From NCBI RefSeq assembly GCF_016808095.1, contig NC_068971.1, positions 20,076,501-20,140,500 of the forward strand: DNA of 64,000 nt. The letters are read 5' to 3'. The position numbers were made by a program, and so were the translations under genes. Source of the stretch: Vigna angularis (lineage: Eukaryota; Streptophyta; Magnoliopsida; Fabales; Fabaceae). The notes under the pieces were generated by a model. It was not told the origin of the DNA, searched no databases, and saw only the letters and a list, made by a program, of their open reading frames with translations. Shown here one piece after another: positions 10,853-23,026 of the stretch (the stretch's first letter is position 1; every line of letters begins with the position of its first letter).

Positions 10853-11539
10853 ATGGCAGACGAAAACGGAGTGCCGATTTGGATGCGCAACCGGTCCAAT
10901 CCCTTGGCAACTACAACCGTGGTGGACTACAACATCCGCAACAATACCTACAACCTATACGACGTCACTTTCGAAGCCCACAACATCCACACCCTTGTCA
11001 CCCATCACCCCTCCCAAGTCGATAGGTGGCTCTCCAACAACGCCGGCCGTCGCCAGGGCCTCATGGTGGGCCTGGACGTTGAGTGGCGGCCCAACACTCA
11101 ACCCAACACGCAAAACCCCGTAGCCACTCTCCAACTCTGCGTGGGTCACGCCTGCCTCGTCTTCCAGATTATTCACTCTCCTTTCTTTTCTCACTCTCTC
11201 GATTCCTTCCTCCAAGATCCTAACGTTACTTTCTTCGGCGTTGGGATACGCGCTGATGCCGAGAAGCTTCTTCGAGATTATGGCCTCTACGTCGCGAACG
11301 TGTATGACCTTCGTTCTCTGGCTGAGGCTAAGCTTCGGGGTTACCCTCATCTGAGTCAGGCTGGGCTGAAGACACTGTGCCTCCATGTTCTCGGAGTGGA
11401 CGTTGAGAAGCCGCAGAGTATCACCAGGAGTTTCTGGGATAATACCCGGCTTACCGCGGAACAGGTTCAGTATGCTTCCATTGATGCCTTCCTCTCCTAT
11501 GAGATTGGACGCCGGTTGATTGAACGCGATATTTGGTAG
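10853..11539 (+). CDS. WRN-like 3'-5' exonuclease domain protein
   Basis: This intact, intronless frame of 228 residues is a single DEDDy exonuclease domain of the DnaQ/RNase D type, similar to plant Werner-syndrome-like exonucleases. All catalytic motifs are visible: motif I GLDVEWRP (Asp75, Glu77), motif II FFGVGIRADAEKL (Asp135) and motif III YASIDAFLSYEIG (Tyr207, Asp211). These four acidic residues would bind two metal ions and hydrolyse 3' ends of DNA or RNA; Tyr207 makes it the DEDDy subclass. There is no helicase, HRDC or signal-peptide region, so it is exonuclease only, and nuclear or cytosolic location is inference. A TATA-like box lies upstream. The substrate is unknown. The gene lies inside a block flanked by the two halves of a Sirevirus LTR. 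Confidence 0.93.
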   Translation: MADENGVPIWMRNRSNPLATTTVVDYNIRNNTYNLYDVTFEAHNIHTLVTHHPSQVDRWLSNNAGRRQGLMVGLDVEWRPNTQPNTQNPVATLQLCVGHACLVFQIIHSPFFSHSLDSFLQDPNVTFFGVGIRADAEKLLRDYGLYVANVYDLRSLAEAKLRGYPHLSQAGLKTLCLHVLGVDVEKPQSITRSFWDNTRLTAEQVQYASIDAFLSYEIGRRLIERDIW

Positions 11540-13431
11540 TTCTCTTCCTCTATAGTTTCTCGCTGCTGTCTTTGCTAGGTGAGTAGTAGCTTATGCTGTT
11601 TCTATCATTTCTTGCTAGGTCAATTCTCTCTGCAGTTTCTGTCATTTCTCTCTGTTGTTTCTGCCATTTCTCATTGTTACTTTTGCGTGTTATGTTTGCA
11701 TTCCGAAAGTCTGTTTCTATGTTTCTGAATTGAGGACCTTCAATTACCGATGTCTGTGATTCTGCTGTTTGCTATGATTCCACGGATTTATTACGCTTTT
11801 ATCAGTTTACTGTTGTTGATTTGCATGCTAATATTGCTTTTATTACCTACGATTTCAGTGTGATTCATGTTCACCCTGGGTTTAATTGTGTTCATGGAAA
11901 ACTTTTGCAGATATTATTATTTTTTCTAATGGATCATTCGTTTTCTAACAAAAATAACTATAAATTAATAGAATTATAGTTTTTTGTAACGGTCTAAACG
12001 AATCCAAAATCATTACAATGAATTTAATCACAACGCAATTTCTGTCATGGGTGTTATGGAATTCAAAGTAAAGATGTTTCGTATTTTAGAGTTAATATTT
12101 GACTTGAAAGCAATTATATTTGTTTTAATGTTTGTTTGCCCTTTTAATTTTGACATTGCATTATTCCTTTTAGAGAAATTAAAATATTTTATAATAAATT
12201 ACGTTATTTAGATAAAAAAATTGAAAATTTGTAATTTTATTAAAGTAATTGGATGGATTAAAATTGAAAAAAAATTCTATATTTTACGTAAAATTCTTAC
12301 TAACAACGCAACCATAATCATATATAATTGTTAAAGAATTCAAAGTAAAGATGTTTTGTTTGGTATAATCCAGATTTAATATTTGATTTGAGAAGCAATT
12401 ATAATCATTTTATTCAACATAAAATTTAAATTATTGCTATTTTCTTTCCTTTGTATACCGAATACTAATATAAAACATTACTTTTATGAGAAGTATATGT
12501 TACAATTAAATTATGGAGATGAAACATTTTTCTTTACGAAACAACAGTTTTTTACCCAGCTGCGTGCTGCTTTAAATTTTATTGCACCGACATTCCTTTG
12601 TTAACTTACTTAGATACTTAGTGATAAAACGTTTTTCCACATTTACCGACCAATAAAATATACTTATAATCGTAATTCTTCATTTTTGTTATCAACTAAT
12701 AAAGTTAGTGGCTGATTTTAACTTCTAATTACTTTTAACTGCAACTATTCCATTTAGTTCAACTAAGTTTATGAGAAATATATCACATATTTTATATCTA
12801 TTACAATTTAATCTTTATTGTAGTATCTTAATTTAAAATAATGTTCCGCTATAACAAGTGAAAAGATGATTATTTGTTATTTTGTATTGTATGTCACTTT
12901 TTTTTATTATATAGATACAATAGAAAGAGAATAATTGAGTAGTATATTATACTGTTATACATTTTAATATGTATTTCTATACGCATTTTGTTGATAAATG
13001 TAACAATAACTTTCGTTGTCCCCAACGTGTTCGAGCTTCCTTACAATTTATAACAAGGTAATTTTTTTAATGTATTTATTAAATGTTAAAATCAATTTAC
13101 TAAATTAACATATTTAAAGTAGACAACATAATTTACCTTTGAAAGATTTTGCTCAGTTATTTCTAGAATATATCATCCATGTTTATTGAGTTTTAAAATA
13201 TTACGTACAAATAATTTAATGTGATGTATTTATGACATTTAAAATATATGATCTAATATATAATAATTAGATGATTAATAATTAGAACATAGGAAATGTA
13301 AATATTTTGTTGTTTAGAGTTTTGTAGTGTAGCAATTGTTATTTGATATTGAACTTTCCTACATTTTAGCATTGAGAAAACAATCTATTAGAATATATGC
13401 ATTATTACAGGTAAATTTGAATAATTATTAA
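11540..13431. other. Intergenic, very AT-rich
   Basis: Contains the 3' flank of the exonuclease gene, then long AT-rich sequence with no frame, repeat end or RNA gene that I can support. Confidence 0.5.
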
Positions 13432-14745
13432 GGTTTAATAGTCAATTTTGTCTCTACTTTCGTTGAAAAATCTCAATTTAGTCTCTCGTTTTAAAAGTGT
13501 TTGAAATCTATCTCACTTTTAAAATTTTGAGTCAAATTAGTCCCTTTCGTTAAATAGAAACAAACGTCGTTAAGGGTTTGATGATTTGGCAGAAAACATG
13601 TTATTTTATAGATATATTTATGCTGACGTGTTAGTGAATGGGTGCAGAAATGAAATTTAGAGGTGCACTTGATATTTTTTAGGCGAGACCCAAGCCCTCT
13701 AGGGTTTCTTTTTTTTTTTTTTTTTTTCCAGAAACGAAGGTCTCTTCTTCACCTTCATTAGCGACAACTCTGCCCTTCGCATGACCAAAGTCGTTGTGCC
13801 TTCCTCTGGACGACTAAAACTGTTGTCGGCGGCACCGATCGTTGCCAGAGACACTACCAACCACTACAGCGTTCCTCCCTCCGTGCGCACTTGATGACGT
13901 CGTTGTCGTTACCATTAGGTTCTGATTTTGAGTAAACGTCGTCGGCGACAACGCCGCCGTCCTGCGGCGTGTTTCTCCTCTTCGAATCGCAAACACAAAT
14001 TGCAACTCGTCTTGAGCCCTAATTCCTCTGCTTCACTTCAGCCTTCGATAGCATCACTGTCGAAGTGAAAGGCGTAAAGGTAAGGGATTTTGCCACCTCT
14101 GTCCCCCATTTTCTGCGCCATCCACCACAGCTTGAACCGGAAGCACGCCATGAACCTCACATCCCTCAAGGTTCCCAACGAAACCACGTGTCCGCTATCT
14201 TCCTTCTCCATATCCACTCCCAGAAACATTCCTTCTACCGTGGATGTCTCTACCACGTTCTCCTGTGTCAGAATCGTTCACTCCTTCACCACCAACTGCC
14301 CCTCCGAAACGCGAACAACAGGTTTTATCGTCATCTCTTCAGCTCCCTCTACGCTCCTCTATAATTAAATCAAACCAATTTTTCATCTGTCCAATGGAAC
14401 TGAAATGAAATTTTGAATTTAGGGGTTTTATTAATCAATACATTGAATGACACCACTGGAAACACTCTTAAAAAAATGTTTGCGAATTCGAAAACACCAG
14501 AGATGGAAACCATTGTCGTTAGCAACATAAAAAAACGACTGGATAAATAAAATGGAACAAAAAAGACAATATTAAGATCTGTTTTCTGTCAAATCATCAA
14601 ACCCTTAACTCCGTTTGTTTATATTTAATAGAAGAGACTAATTTGACTCAATTTTAAAAGTGAGGATCTATTTTAAACACTTTTAAAACGAAGGACTAAA
14701 TTGATATTTGTCAACGAAACTAGGGACAAAATTGGCTATTAAACC
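13432..14745. mobile_element. Pack-MULE-like TIR element with captured gene fragment
   Basis: Inverted repeats of about 168 bp bound the element: left 13432-13600 beginning GGTTTAATAGTCAATTTTGT, right 14578-14745, which on the minus strand begins GGTTTAATAGCCAATTTTGT. They agree through the CGTTTTAAAAGTGTTT segment to GGTTTGATGATTTG. The interior is GC-richer and exon-like, with no transposase. It includes a raffinose-synthase fragment (14085-14334, minus) and another exon-like stretch (13735-14080) that I cannot identify. Long TIRs, captured exons and lack of transposase fit a Pack-MULE. The expected 9-bp target duplication is not clean (AATTATTAA versus AAAATTAAC), so it is old or another TIR superfamily. 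Confidence 0.72.
14085..14334 (-). pseudogene. Raffinose synthase / SIP1 family first-exon fragment
   Basis: From ATG 14334 the minus strand encodes the start of a raffinose synthase or galactinol-sucrose galactosyltransferase (GH36-type). It begins MTIKPVVRVSEGQLVV, then after an in-frame TGA (14278-14280, where the family usually has Arg) continues TILTQ, GMFLGVDMEKEDSGHVV, LRDVRFMACFRFKLWWM and AQKMGDRG. Homology stops at about 14085, after GGKIP, where family members continue with a conserved ETQF segment. Only about 80 residues of a protein of roughly 750-800 are present. The fragment lies wholly between the TIRs, so it was carried by the transposon. The live parent gene should exist elsewhere in the genome. 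Confidence 0.8.
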
Positions 14746-15119
14746 AAAATTAACATAATCTAGAAATTTTACATGTATACGTATGTTTGTTACATATTTA
14801 TCTTTTTAAATAATAATTTTTTTTATATTTGAAAATTTAGTTTTATTTTGTTTTCACAATGGAATCCTATTCAATAAAATCAAATTGTAGACGAAAAATT
14901 TACAATGAAAGAGTTTATTTATACAAATAAACAATGTTATTATCAACATTATATATTGCATATATTTTTCATCTTATTATTGTAAAATTTAATTTTCTTG
15001 CTATACCTTGTAGGATTACAATATCAATTTGACCAATAATTTTCTTCATGTACACCTTATTGGATACTGTACATAACAATATAAATGTAAGTGAAACCAT
15101 AATAAAGAAACAAAAGTAG
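14746..15119. other. Intergenic, AT-rich
   Basis: Nothing recognised between the two DNA transposons. Confidence 0.4.
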
Positions 15120-15122
15120 TTA

Positions 15123-15424
15123 GGTCTTGTTCACCTGAATGGATTTGGGGAAGAGTGATTGAGGGGATTTTAGAGGATTTGAAGTTAAATTTTTTGTTGT
15201 TTATTTGAGTAGATTTGGATGTAAGTGAGAATGGATTTGGAAGTAAAGTTTGTGATAATTAGTGTAGGATTTGATTAAAGTGACAGATTAAAAAAAATTT
15301 CTTCCAAATCCACTCTCATTTTCCTCTAATTTTCCTCCAAAATTCACTTAAATAAAGAACAAAAAAGTTTACCTTCAAATCCCCTCAATCACTCTTTCCC
15401 AAATACATTCAAGTGAATAAAGCC
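15123..15424. mobile_element. Tourist-like MITE with TTA target duplication
   Basis: A 302-bp foldback element. The left end is GGTCTTGTTCACCTGAATGG; the right end on the minus strand is GGCTTTATTCACTTGAATG. The arms continue for over 100 bp (GAGTGATTGAGGGGATTT in both). It is flanked by TTA at 15120-15122 and 15425-15427, the 3-bp duplication made by PIF/Harbinger transposases. Non-coding and non-autonomous. Confidence 0.82.
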
Positions 15425-15427
15425 TTA

Positions 15428-16374
<947 letters not shown>

Positions 16375-16693
16375 TATTTATCTATTTTTTTATTTGTACA
16401 TATTTTTATATTTGTTAATTTGGATGAGTTATTAATTGTATTATTATTTAGTATTATAGGAGTCTTTTGGAAAATGAAACTTGAACTTATCATTTTATAT
16501 TATTTGAGCGATTTTAATTATTTGATTGTTTATTTAATTGTACATATTCTTGTATTCGTTAGTTCATGAGTTACTAATCATACAATTATTTAGTATTACA
16601 TGAGTTTCTTGGGAGGTGATACTCGAATTTATTACTTTATCAAGAAGCAAACACCTTACTCTCTCAAAAATATGGTTCTTACATTAATTTAAT

Positions 16694-17450
16694 GTGGACA
16701 ATGCTTTCTTATATGAAGACCTAAATGAAGAAGTGTATATGGAACCACCACCAGGTCTGAATATTCATGAAAAGGGTCTGGTTTGCAAATTAACTAAGTC
16801 CTCGTATGGGTTAAAATAGGCTAGTGGAAATGGTGTGACAAATTATCATCTTTACTTCTTTCTGTTAATTATACTCAATCTAAATTTGACTACTCTCTTT
16901 TCATTAAGAAAACATTTATAGATTTCACTGTCCTTCTTGCATACGTAGATGACATTATTTTAGTAGGAAACTCCATCACAAAAATTTGATCATATAAAGG
17001 ATCTTCTATACCATACTTTTCGGATTAAGAACCTAGGAGAATTCAAATACTTTATCGGTTTGAAGTGACCATGTCTAAGAAGGGAATACATCTATGACAA
17101 AGGAAATATGTTCTGAACATTTTTGAAGAAACATGAATGCTTGGAAGTAAGCCCTACTCTACTCCTTTTCTAAGTGACACAAATTCTCTATAAAAAACAG
17201 AGATTTACTTGGCTAATCCTAATTTCTACTGTAGATTAGTAGGGAAGTTGGTTTATCTCACTAATATTATATCTGACTTATGTTTCTTTGTCAATTTACT
17301 AAGTCAGTTTATTCAATCTCCCACTGATTATCATTATCGGGTTTTGCAACATGTCCCTAGGTACATCAAGTCCAACCCCTAAGAGGGTCTTTTCTTTACT
17401 GTTGACTCTCACATTACTAACAACCATGATTTTTACATATTGTGATTAAC
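16694..17450 (+). pseudogene. Copia reverse transcriptase fragment
   Basis: The plus strand encodes the C-terminal half of a Ty1/copia reverse transcriptase and the linker to RNase H. It starts near [16 protein letters not shown] and PPPGL, passes [11 protein letters not shown] followed by a stop, and contains the catalytic box AYVDDIILV (YVDD at 16942-16953). It continues as IKNLGEFKYFIG and VGKLVYLTN to about 17450. Several stops and frameshifts (for example TAG right after SYGLK) make it dead. No gag, integrase or LTRs are attached. Confidence 0.85.
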
Positions 17451-17730
17451 AATGTATGTTTTGGTAATATGTGCGTAGCGCTGTTAAATATCCCTAAAAA
17501 ATAACGTAATCCTTTTATTGCAAATAAAATTGATTTTAATCATAATTTACTTTTACCATTTAATTATTTTTTTTTTCTTGAACTCTGCACCTCTTTGTTT
17601 AATTTCAACTAATAAAAGATACTCATTAAAAACATTTAAAATATAAGTACAAGTTAACCTGATGAGAATACTTAGTATATATAGAAGAAGATAAATAATT
17701 ATAAATGTACGTCTAATTATCCGGCCAAAA

Positions 17731-18102
17731 ACCCTTTAAGTGCTATAACTGTTCGATATTCAACTGAGTTTGGCCAATGTTCAACTTCGTCGGTCTTGAA
17801 CTATGTTCGGTCAGTGTTCGTCTTGTGTTCGGCCTTGAACTGCTATACATCGTCCGACCTTCAACTATTACAAACCGTTCGATCTTTTACTGATGGTGAT
17901 CGTTCGACCTTTTAGTTGTGTTCGGCCAGTGCTCAATGTGTTCAACGTCGTTCGGTCTTCATCTGCAATCTCGTTCTTTTTCCTCGCTGATCATCATGCA
18001 AATTTGCTTTTAAAGCTTAATACATGGGTCTTCATATTTTTCACTTTGTAGCATCATCAAAATCATTATCTTCATGACACCAATGCTCCTCATTGGTAAG
18101 AA
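17731..18102 (-). mobile_element. Sirevirus 3' LTR, right half of a split copy
   Basis: This matches the 24041-24410 part of the full LTR, from ACCCTTTAAGTGCTATAACTG to CTCCTCATTGGTAA. On the minus strand it is the start of the 3' LTR, directly after a polypurine tract. The LTR breaks off at 17731; its continuation is the segment that ends at 9250, with only the equivalent of 9 bp missing between them. Confidence 0.85.
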
Positions 18103-18104
18103 TG

Positions 18105-18272
18105 TCCCCCTTTTTGATGATGATAAAAAATCCCTTGTTTTAAAAGCATTTCTTATTTCCTGCACACATAACAGACTTACAAAACAAACATGTTAGAAGT
18201 AACCGCACTACTTGAAAACACTTTCTCCCCCTTTTTGATCATAAGCAAAAAGAAGTCAAAATCACTCCCCCT
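18105..18272 (-). promoter_or_regulatory. Multiple polypurine tracts before the 3' LTR
   Basis: On the minus strand three G-rich tracts occur: AAAAAGGGGGA (18105-18115) immediately before the LTR, AAAAAGGGGGAG (about 18225-18236), and TAAGGGGGAGT (about 18262-18272). Plus-strand DNA priming uses such a tract. Repeated copies are a published hallmark of Sireviruses. Confidence 0.7.
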
Positions 18273-18581
18273 TAACTAATCAATTTATGCAAGAAATGAT
18301 AACAAGAGGAAAACCTTAATGTACCATATAAATCGTTTGGTACTTATCACAACTATAACCGAACGATGGAGCATGCATCGTTCGGTAACTACACCAGGCA
18401 ACCGGCTTAATTAAAAGAATTAGATGATAATCGATTATGCCTTGCAATAATCGATTAAATACGCTAGACTTACGAAAAACTCAAAATTGTTATGAATTTT
18501 ACTTCTAAGACATATTTGTTACTCCCAATTCTCTTTTAAGGCCATAAAATAAAGAAATCCCCTTAAATAGCTCTTACCCTC

Positions 18582-20003
18582 TGATAACGGTTGAAAATAC
18601 CATTATTTGTGATGTATTTTTTATACTAAATGTATCCTTTTCTACTTAGAAACTTGCTTGGAATCATGTTTTTCTGTTAAGTTGTGTGAATAAAAGAGTT
18701 GAGGTTGAATGTGATGGTTTTACGACTAATTCTCCTTGTTTTGGTAGAAAATGAGATAATATGGAAAGCAGGGATGAAGTGCCATGGAGATGGAGCTCAG
18801 AAAGGCCTGGAAAAACATCAGAAGGGAGGAGTGCTCGAAGCTTGGGCGCCCTTTTTTGAGGCTTGAGCGCAAGAAACCACCGCTCACCGCGCAGGCGCCC
18901 CTTTTCGAGCGCTTGAGCGCCAGAAGCATGAAGCTTGGGCATCCTTTCTGAGGCTTAAGCGAAGGAAACCACCGCTCACCGCCCGGGCGCCCCTTTTGGG
19001 GCGCTTGAGCGCTGGAAGCTCGAAGCTTGGGCGTCATCTGGAAGGCTTAAGCGTGGAAGACCATCGCTCACCGCCCGGGCGCCCTAAATGGGGCGATTGA
19101 GCGCCAGCGACAGGGCTTGGACTCTATTTTTGTTCTGTCTTCGCTCTATTTAAAGGACCCATACATCCTATGTTTTGTATCTTTGGCTGAAGCAGCACAA
19201 CAACACATTCATCCACTCTTTGAAGGCGGATTTTGATGCGGGAGCTTCCATCCTCTACTTTTAGGGTTTTGTTATCTCATGCTTTTCCATTCTTCATCTA
19301 GTTTCATCATGTTATGGTGAACTAAACTCTATTTGTTGTTGGGGGATGATGTAACCCTGTGAACTCTCATGTATTTGAATTGATTCTCAATAACATATTG
19401 TTTTTCATTAATTGTTAGAGTAATTCATTTGTGCTTATTACATGCTTTGTTTAACTCATTCATAGCATGATGTATGAATTGCATGAGTGCCGGGAGGTTC
19501 CTTACAATTCAGGTTCTTGTTGAATTCTCCCAAGAGTAATATTTCTCAAGGATGAGGGTATGAGTCTTGGTCGTCTTAAAGCTCTTGATCTTCACATTTA
19601 ATTGCTAGGAATGCTAGGAATTGCATGAACTAATGATTAAGGACAGACTTATTTCGTCGAGGGATCGGGTTTAAGTGATTTAGTGAGTGACATTAACATT
19701 AATGCATAAAGAAGAATTCTTACATACATGAGAGGAAATTTGGTGAAATCTAACCCCAACAACATATTCATCTCATATAAAACAACATTCGTTTATCACT
19801 GTGCTCTTATGCTATTGATCAAACTGCATTCATATTTAATTTTCTGTCTTTGCATCTGAAACCAATGATCTCGTTTTCTTTAAGTCTTAATTAATCGAGT
19901 TATCACACGACTGTCTAGTGTCGAGAGTCCTTTGGGACACGATACTTGGTCTTACCATTTTATATTACTTGTGCGATTCGATACACTTGCAGATTCATCA
20001 ACA
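18582..20003 (+). mobile_element. Gypsy solo LTR with CCCTC target duplication
   Basis: A single 1422-bp LTR beginning TGATAACGGTTG and ending GATTCATCAACA. It is flanked by identical 5-bp duplications CCCTC (18577-18581 and 20004-20008), with no internal region. This is the product of recombination between the two LTRs of a former element inserted in the Sirevirus. Its U3 carries three tandem copies of a 92-93-bp GC-rich unit (18833-19107, each with AAGCTTGGGC-like, CGCTCACCGC and GCGCTTGAGCGC-like motifs). They lie just upstream of a TATTTAAA box (19147-19154). Confidence 0.92.
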
Positions 20004-20008
20004 CCCTC

Positions 20009-21459
20009 AATAAAAGAAGGATACAATTCAAATATTATAAAATTTGAAATTTTATAAATGAGAGGCAAATACATGATGAAAATACAACAGTAAGGATAAA
20101 TAACAAGGAATCTAACAACCTTATATATCTCCCCCTCAAATGGGTACCAAGAATCACAACATATGAAAAAATTAATAACAATATGCAGTAATCAGATTTA
20201 ATTCAAAAAGACTATTTATCTTGGTCTGATGGATTTCATCCCCCAGCTTTATCAATTACATTCAGGCTTCTCTTGAGAAACTTATGGCACACAAATGAAA
20301 GGTTTGGAATTGAAATTCCCCTTGACAGTTCAAGGCTGGAGAATCTTTCAGACCACCACCACCACCACCTAAGATGATACCAAGCAGAAAAACCTTTCTT
20401 TCAAATTCCACAAACAAGAGTGAAATAACTTCTCAAACAAGATTGGCTAGGCTAAGCAAACAGACACTAAAGACAAAAAACAGGACAAACGCAAATTTTC
20501 AAACAGGAAACAAGAATATTTAGAGCATAAGGCAAACAAACTGAACCTACCAAATGATCTATATCAGATATTTAAAAATAATAAAAGACAAACCAGAAGC
20601 TGCTGAGCTATTTAAGAAACGGTCAGATTATGGTGCTTCAGTTTTCAGATTTGAGCTTGCACTGGTCTTTCAGCTTTTTAGAATGATTTAAAAATTGCTT
20701 TTGAATTGATTATTTTTTATATCACACATGTACCAAGCTTTTACTACAAGTTTACACAAATGTACATGCTTCATACAGACTTCAGAAATAAACAATTAAA
20801 CCAACATTTTGTTATCAGCAAAAGATCTAAAAATAGTGGTTTAGTGAGTGAAAATACAGAAGGCTGTTAAAACTCCAGATTCTTTTCCATGAACATGTTC
20901 AAGTCAGTGAAATGAACTTGTGATCACAGCTAATTGATGCTAAACAACAGTGTTTCTAAGATTCACTTATCCATATCTAATTATGTGTCATTTTAAACAA
21001 CTCCACCAACCAATTTTAGATATAATGAATTATATAACTTCTGGACACCTAATTGGTCTCAAAAACAATCTAGAAAACTTGAATAAGACACTATGAAATT
21101 ATTGCAAGATGTTCAACATTTAACTAGTGGTAGTCCAGAATTTAAAATTGGAAAATTGACTCAAATAAGGAAATACAGTTTCGACTAACTGCTTTTAAAG
21201 ACTATTCTGCTGTGATTTTCACAATGGCAACCAAATAATGGAAGATTAAAAAGACAAGCAGAACAAAATGCAACAACACAGTTTAAACAACACTTAGCTC
21301 AATCACGTGGTGCTCAAACAAAGGCTTTGGATACACTTGATGGAGTTTCTCCCTAACCTGGAACATCAATTTCAAAAGCAGAATACCATAGAGCTCTCTT
21401 ATCCTTTTGAAAACTTATCCTGCAAAACAAAGCAATAGAGTTTGGCATGCAAGCAAACA
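20009..21459 (-). other. Non-coding internal part of the Sirevirus
   Basis: Sequence between gag and the 3' end of the deletion-derivative element. No pol frame is detectable on the minus strand. A further polypurine-like motif (GAGGGGGAGATA on the minus strand) lies near 20130. Confidence 0.6.
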
Positions 21460-22995
21460 TCATTTCACAACTTTAACCCATGCATATTTTCCATTTGAAA
21501 CTCCAAAATGTTTAATGTTGCATTTGTTTGATGTATGACCATGTTTCATGAAATAAAAACAACAAACATCATGCACCTTATTTTTCATAAAAGTCCCTTT
21601 TTCAACCCAAACTCTACGAGTTCTCTTAACTTTAGACTTTTTATGATGATGCATGTTCTTACTACTATTATTGCTTCTTTTAAAGATAGTTTTAGCATAT
21701 GAGTTAGGCTTCGATGCCTTTGCAAGTAGATTTTCAAGAATGTCAATATCAAACATATGATTCTTACAAGATAAACATTCAACAGGTTGTTCATTTGTTT
21801 TAGACTCAGACAATTTAGTTTCTAGATTACTAACTTTATTTCTTAACACCACTTCTTCATCTAATGCTTTTTCATATTTCAATTTTAATTCATTATGTTC
21901 TTTCTTTAGCTTTTTATGAGCAACATCAAGTTTTTCAGATTCATTCATCAATTCAAAGAAAGATTTTTGTAAATCTAATTCACTAGACTCAAAGCTAGAA
22001 TCACTTGCTTGACTTCCAACATCTTTTGAGTCCGCCATTAAACACAAGTTTGCTTCCTCATCTGACTCACTTGAGCTTGAAGTACTAGAAGCATTTTCTT
22101 CCCAAGCAATGTAAGCCTTCTTCTTCTTGGGAAATTTCTTTTCCTTCTTTTCTTCACTTGTTTTGTTTTTAGGACAGTCAGTTTTTACATGTTCTCTTTC
22201 TCCACATCCATAACACTTGATGCATGATGGAGATTCTTGAATTTCCTCTCTTTCTTCACGATGTTTATCCTTTCCTTTTGCTCTAATGAATTTGGCACCT
22301 TTCTTTATCACGAGGCTCATGTTTTCTTCTGCAGTTAGTTTATTTAGCTCAAGCTCGTGCTCATGAAGCTTTCCAAAGAGAATCGCAATTGACATTTGAG
22401 AGAGGTTTTGAGACTCCAAGATGGCAGTTACCTTTGGTTGCCAAGACTTGTCCAATGATTTCAGAATTTTTACATTTAATTCATCAGTATCAAAAGTCTT
22501 ACCCAACCTTGTCAAATGATTTACAATGTGTGTGAAACGCTTTTGAACATCAGAGATTGTTTCTCCAGGTTTCATTCTGAACATCTCGTACTCCTGGATG
22601 AGTGTGTTCTTCCTTGCGCGTTTCAGATCATCAGTACCTTCATGTGTAACTCTGAGAACTTCCCACATTTCCTGTGTTGTCTTACAAACAGAAATTCTAT
22701 AAAATTCGTCAAGCACAACAGCAGATGAAATAATATTGCGAGCCTTAATATCAAATTGGGCTCTTCCATTTTCCTTAAGAGTCCAGTTAAAGTATGGTTT
22801 TTCTACTTCTACACCATCAACCGTTCTTTTAGGAATATAAGGACCATTTAGTACAGCTTCCCAGATGCCTCTGTCAACAGACCCCATAAAAATTTTCATT
22901 CTGACTTTCCAAAAGGCATAGTTATCACAAGTAAAAAGTGGTGGTCTGTTGATGGAAGCACCCTCGGCATATACTTGATTTTGATGACCGATCAT
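21460..22995 (-). CDS. Sirevirus gag (capsid/nucleocapsid) protein
   Basis: An uninterrupted 511-residue frame. The N-terminal half is the copia gag domain (UBN2 type): NYAFWKVRMKIFMGS, WTLKENGRAQFDIKARN, TTQEMWEVL, THEGTDDLKRAR, LIQEYEMFRM and KPGETISDVQKRF. A nucleocapsid zinc knuckle CYGCGEREHVKTDC (C-x2-C-x4-H-x4-C) follows. Then come a Lys-rich stretch, an acidic Ser-rich stretch, and a coiled coil (about SFFELMNESEKL to ETKLSES). A second, degenerate knuckle near the end has Phe for its second Cys (CFYFMKHGHTSNKC). I chose ATG 22995 because the 22 upstream codons run back into the primer site and LTR. Gag packages element RNA in the cytoplasm. No protease or pol follows, but the intact frame means gag itself could still be made. 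Confidence 0.9.
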   Translation of the reverse strand: MIGHQNQVYAEGASINRPPLFTCDNYAFWKVRMKIFMGSVDRGIWEAVLNGPYIPKRTVDGVEVEKPYFNWTLKENGRAQFDIKARNIISSAVVLDEFYRISVCKTTQEMWEVLRVTHEGTDDLKRARKNTLIQEYEMFRMKPGETISDVQKRFTHIVNHLTRLGKTFDTDELNVKILKSLDKSWQPKVTAILESQNLSQMSIAILFGKLHEHELELNKLTAEENMSLVIKKGAKFIRAKGKDKHREEREEIQESPSCIKCYGCGEREHVKTDCPKNKTSEEKKEKKFPKKKKAYIAWEENASSTSSSSESDEEANLCLMADSKDVGSQASDSSFESSELDLQKSFFELMNESEKLDVAHKKLKKEHNELKLKYEKALDEEVVLRNKVSNLETKLSESKTNEQPVECLSCKNHMFDIDILENLLAKASKPNSYAKTIFKRSNNSSKNMHHHKKSKVKRTRRVWVEKGTFMKNKVHDVCCFYFMKHGHTSNKCNIKHFGVSNGKYAWVKVVK

Positions 22996-23026
22996 TTTCG
23001 AAAAAATTGAAAGAATATCAAAGCAA

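Noticed and set aside
10955..11386. 143-codon minus-strand frame over the exonuclease gene
   Set aside because: Antisense shadow of a well-supported gene.
14065..14368. Plus-strand frames of 92-99 codons
   Set aside because: They are shadows of the minus-strand raffinose-synthase fragment, which has clear family motifs.
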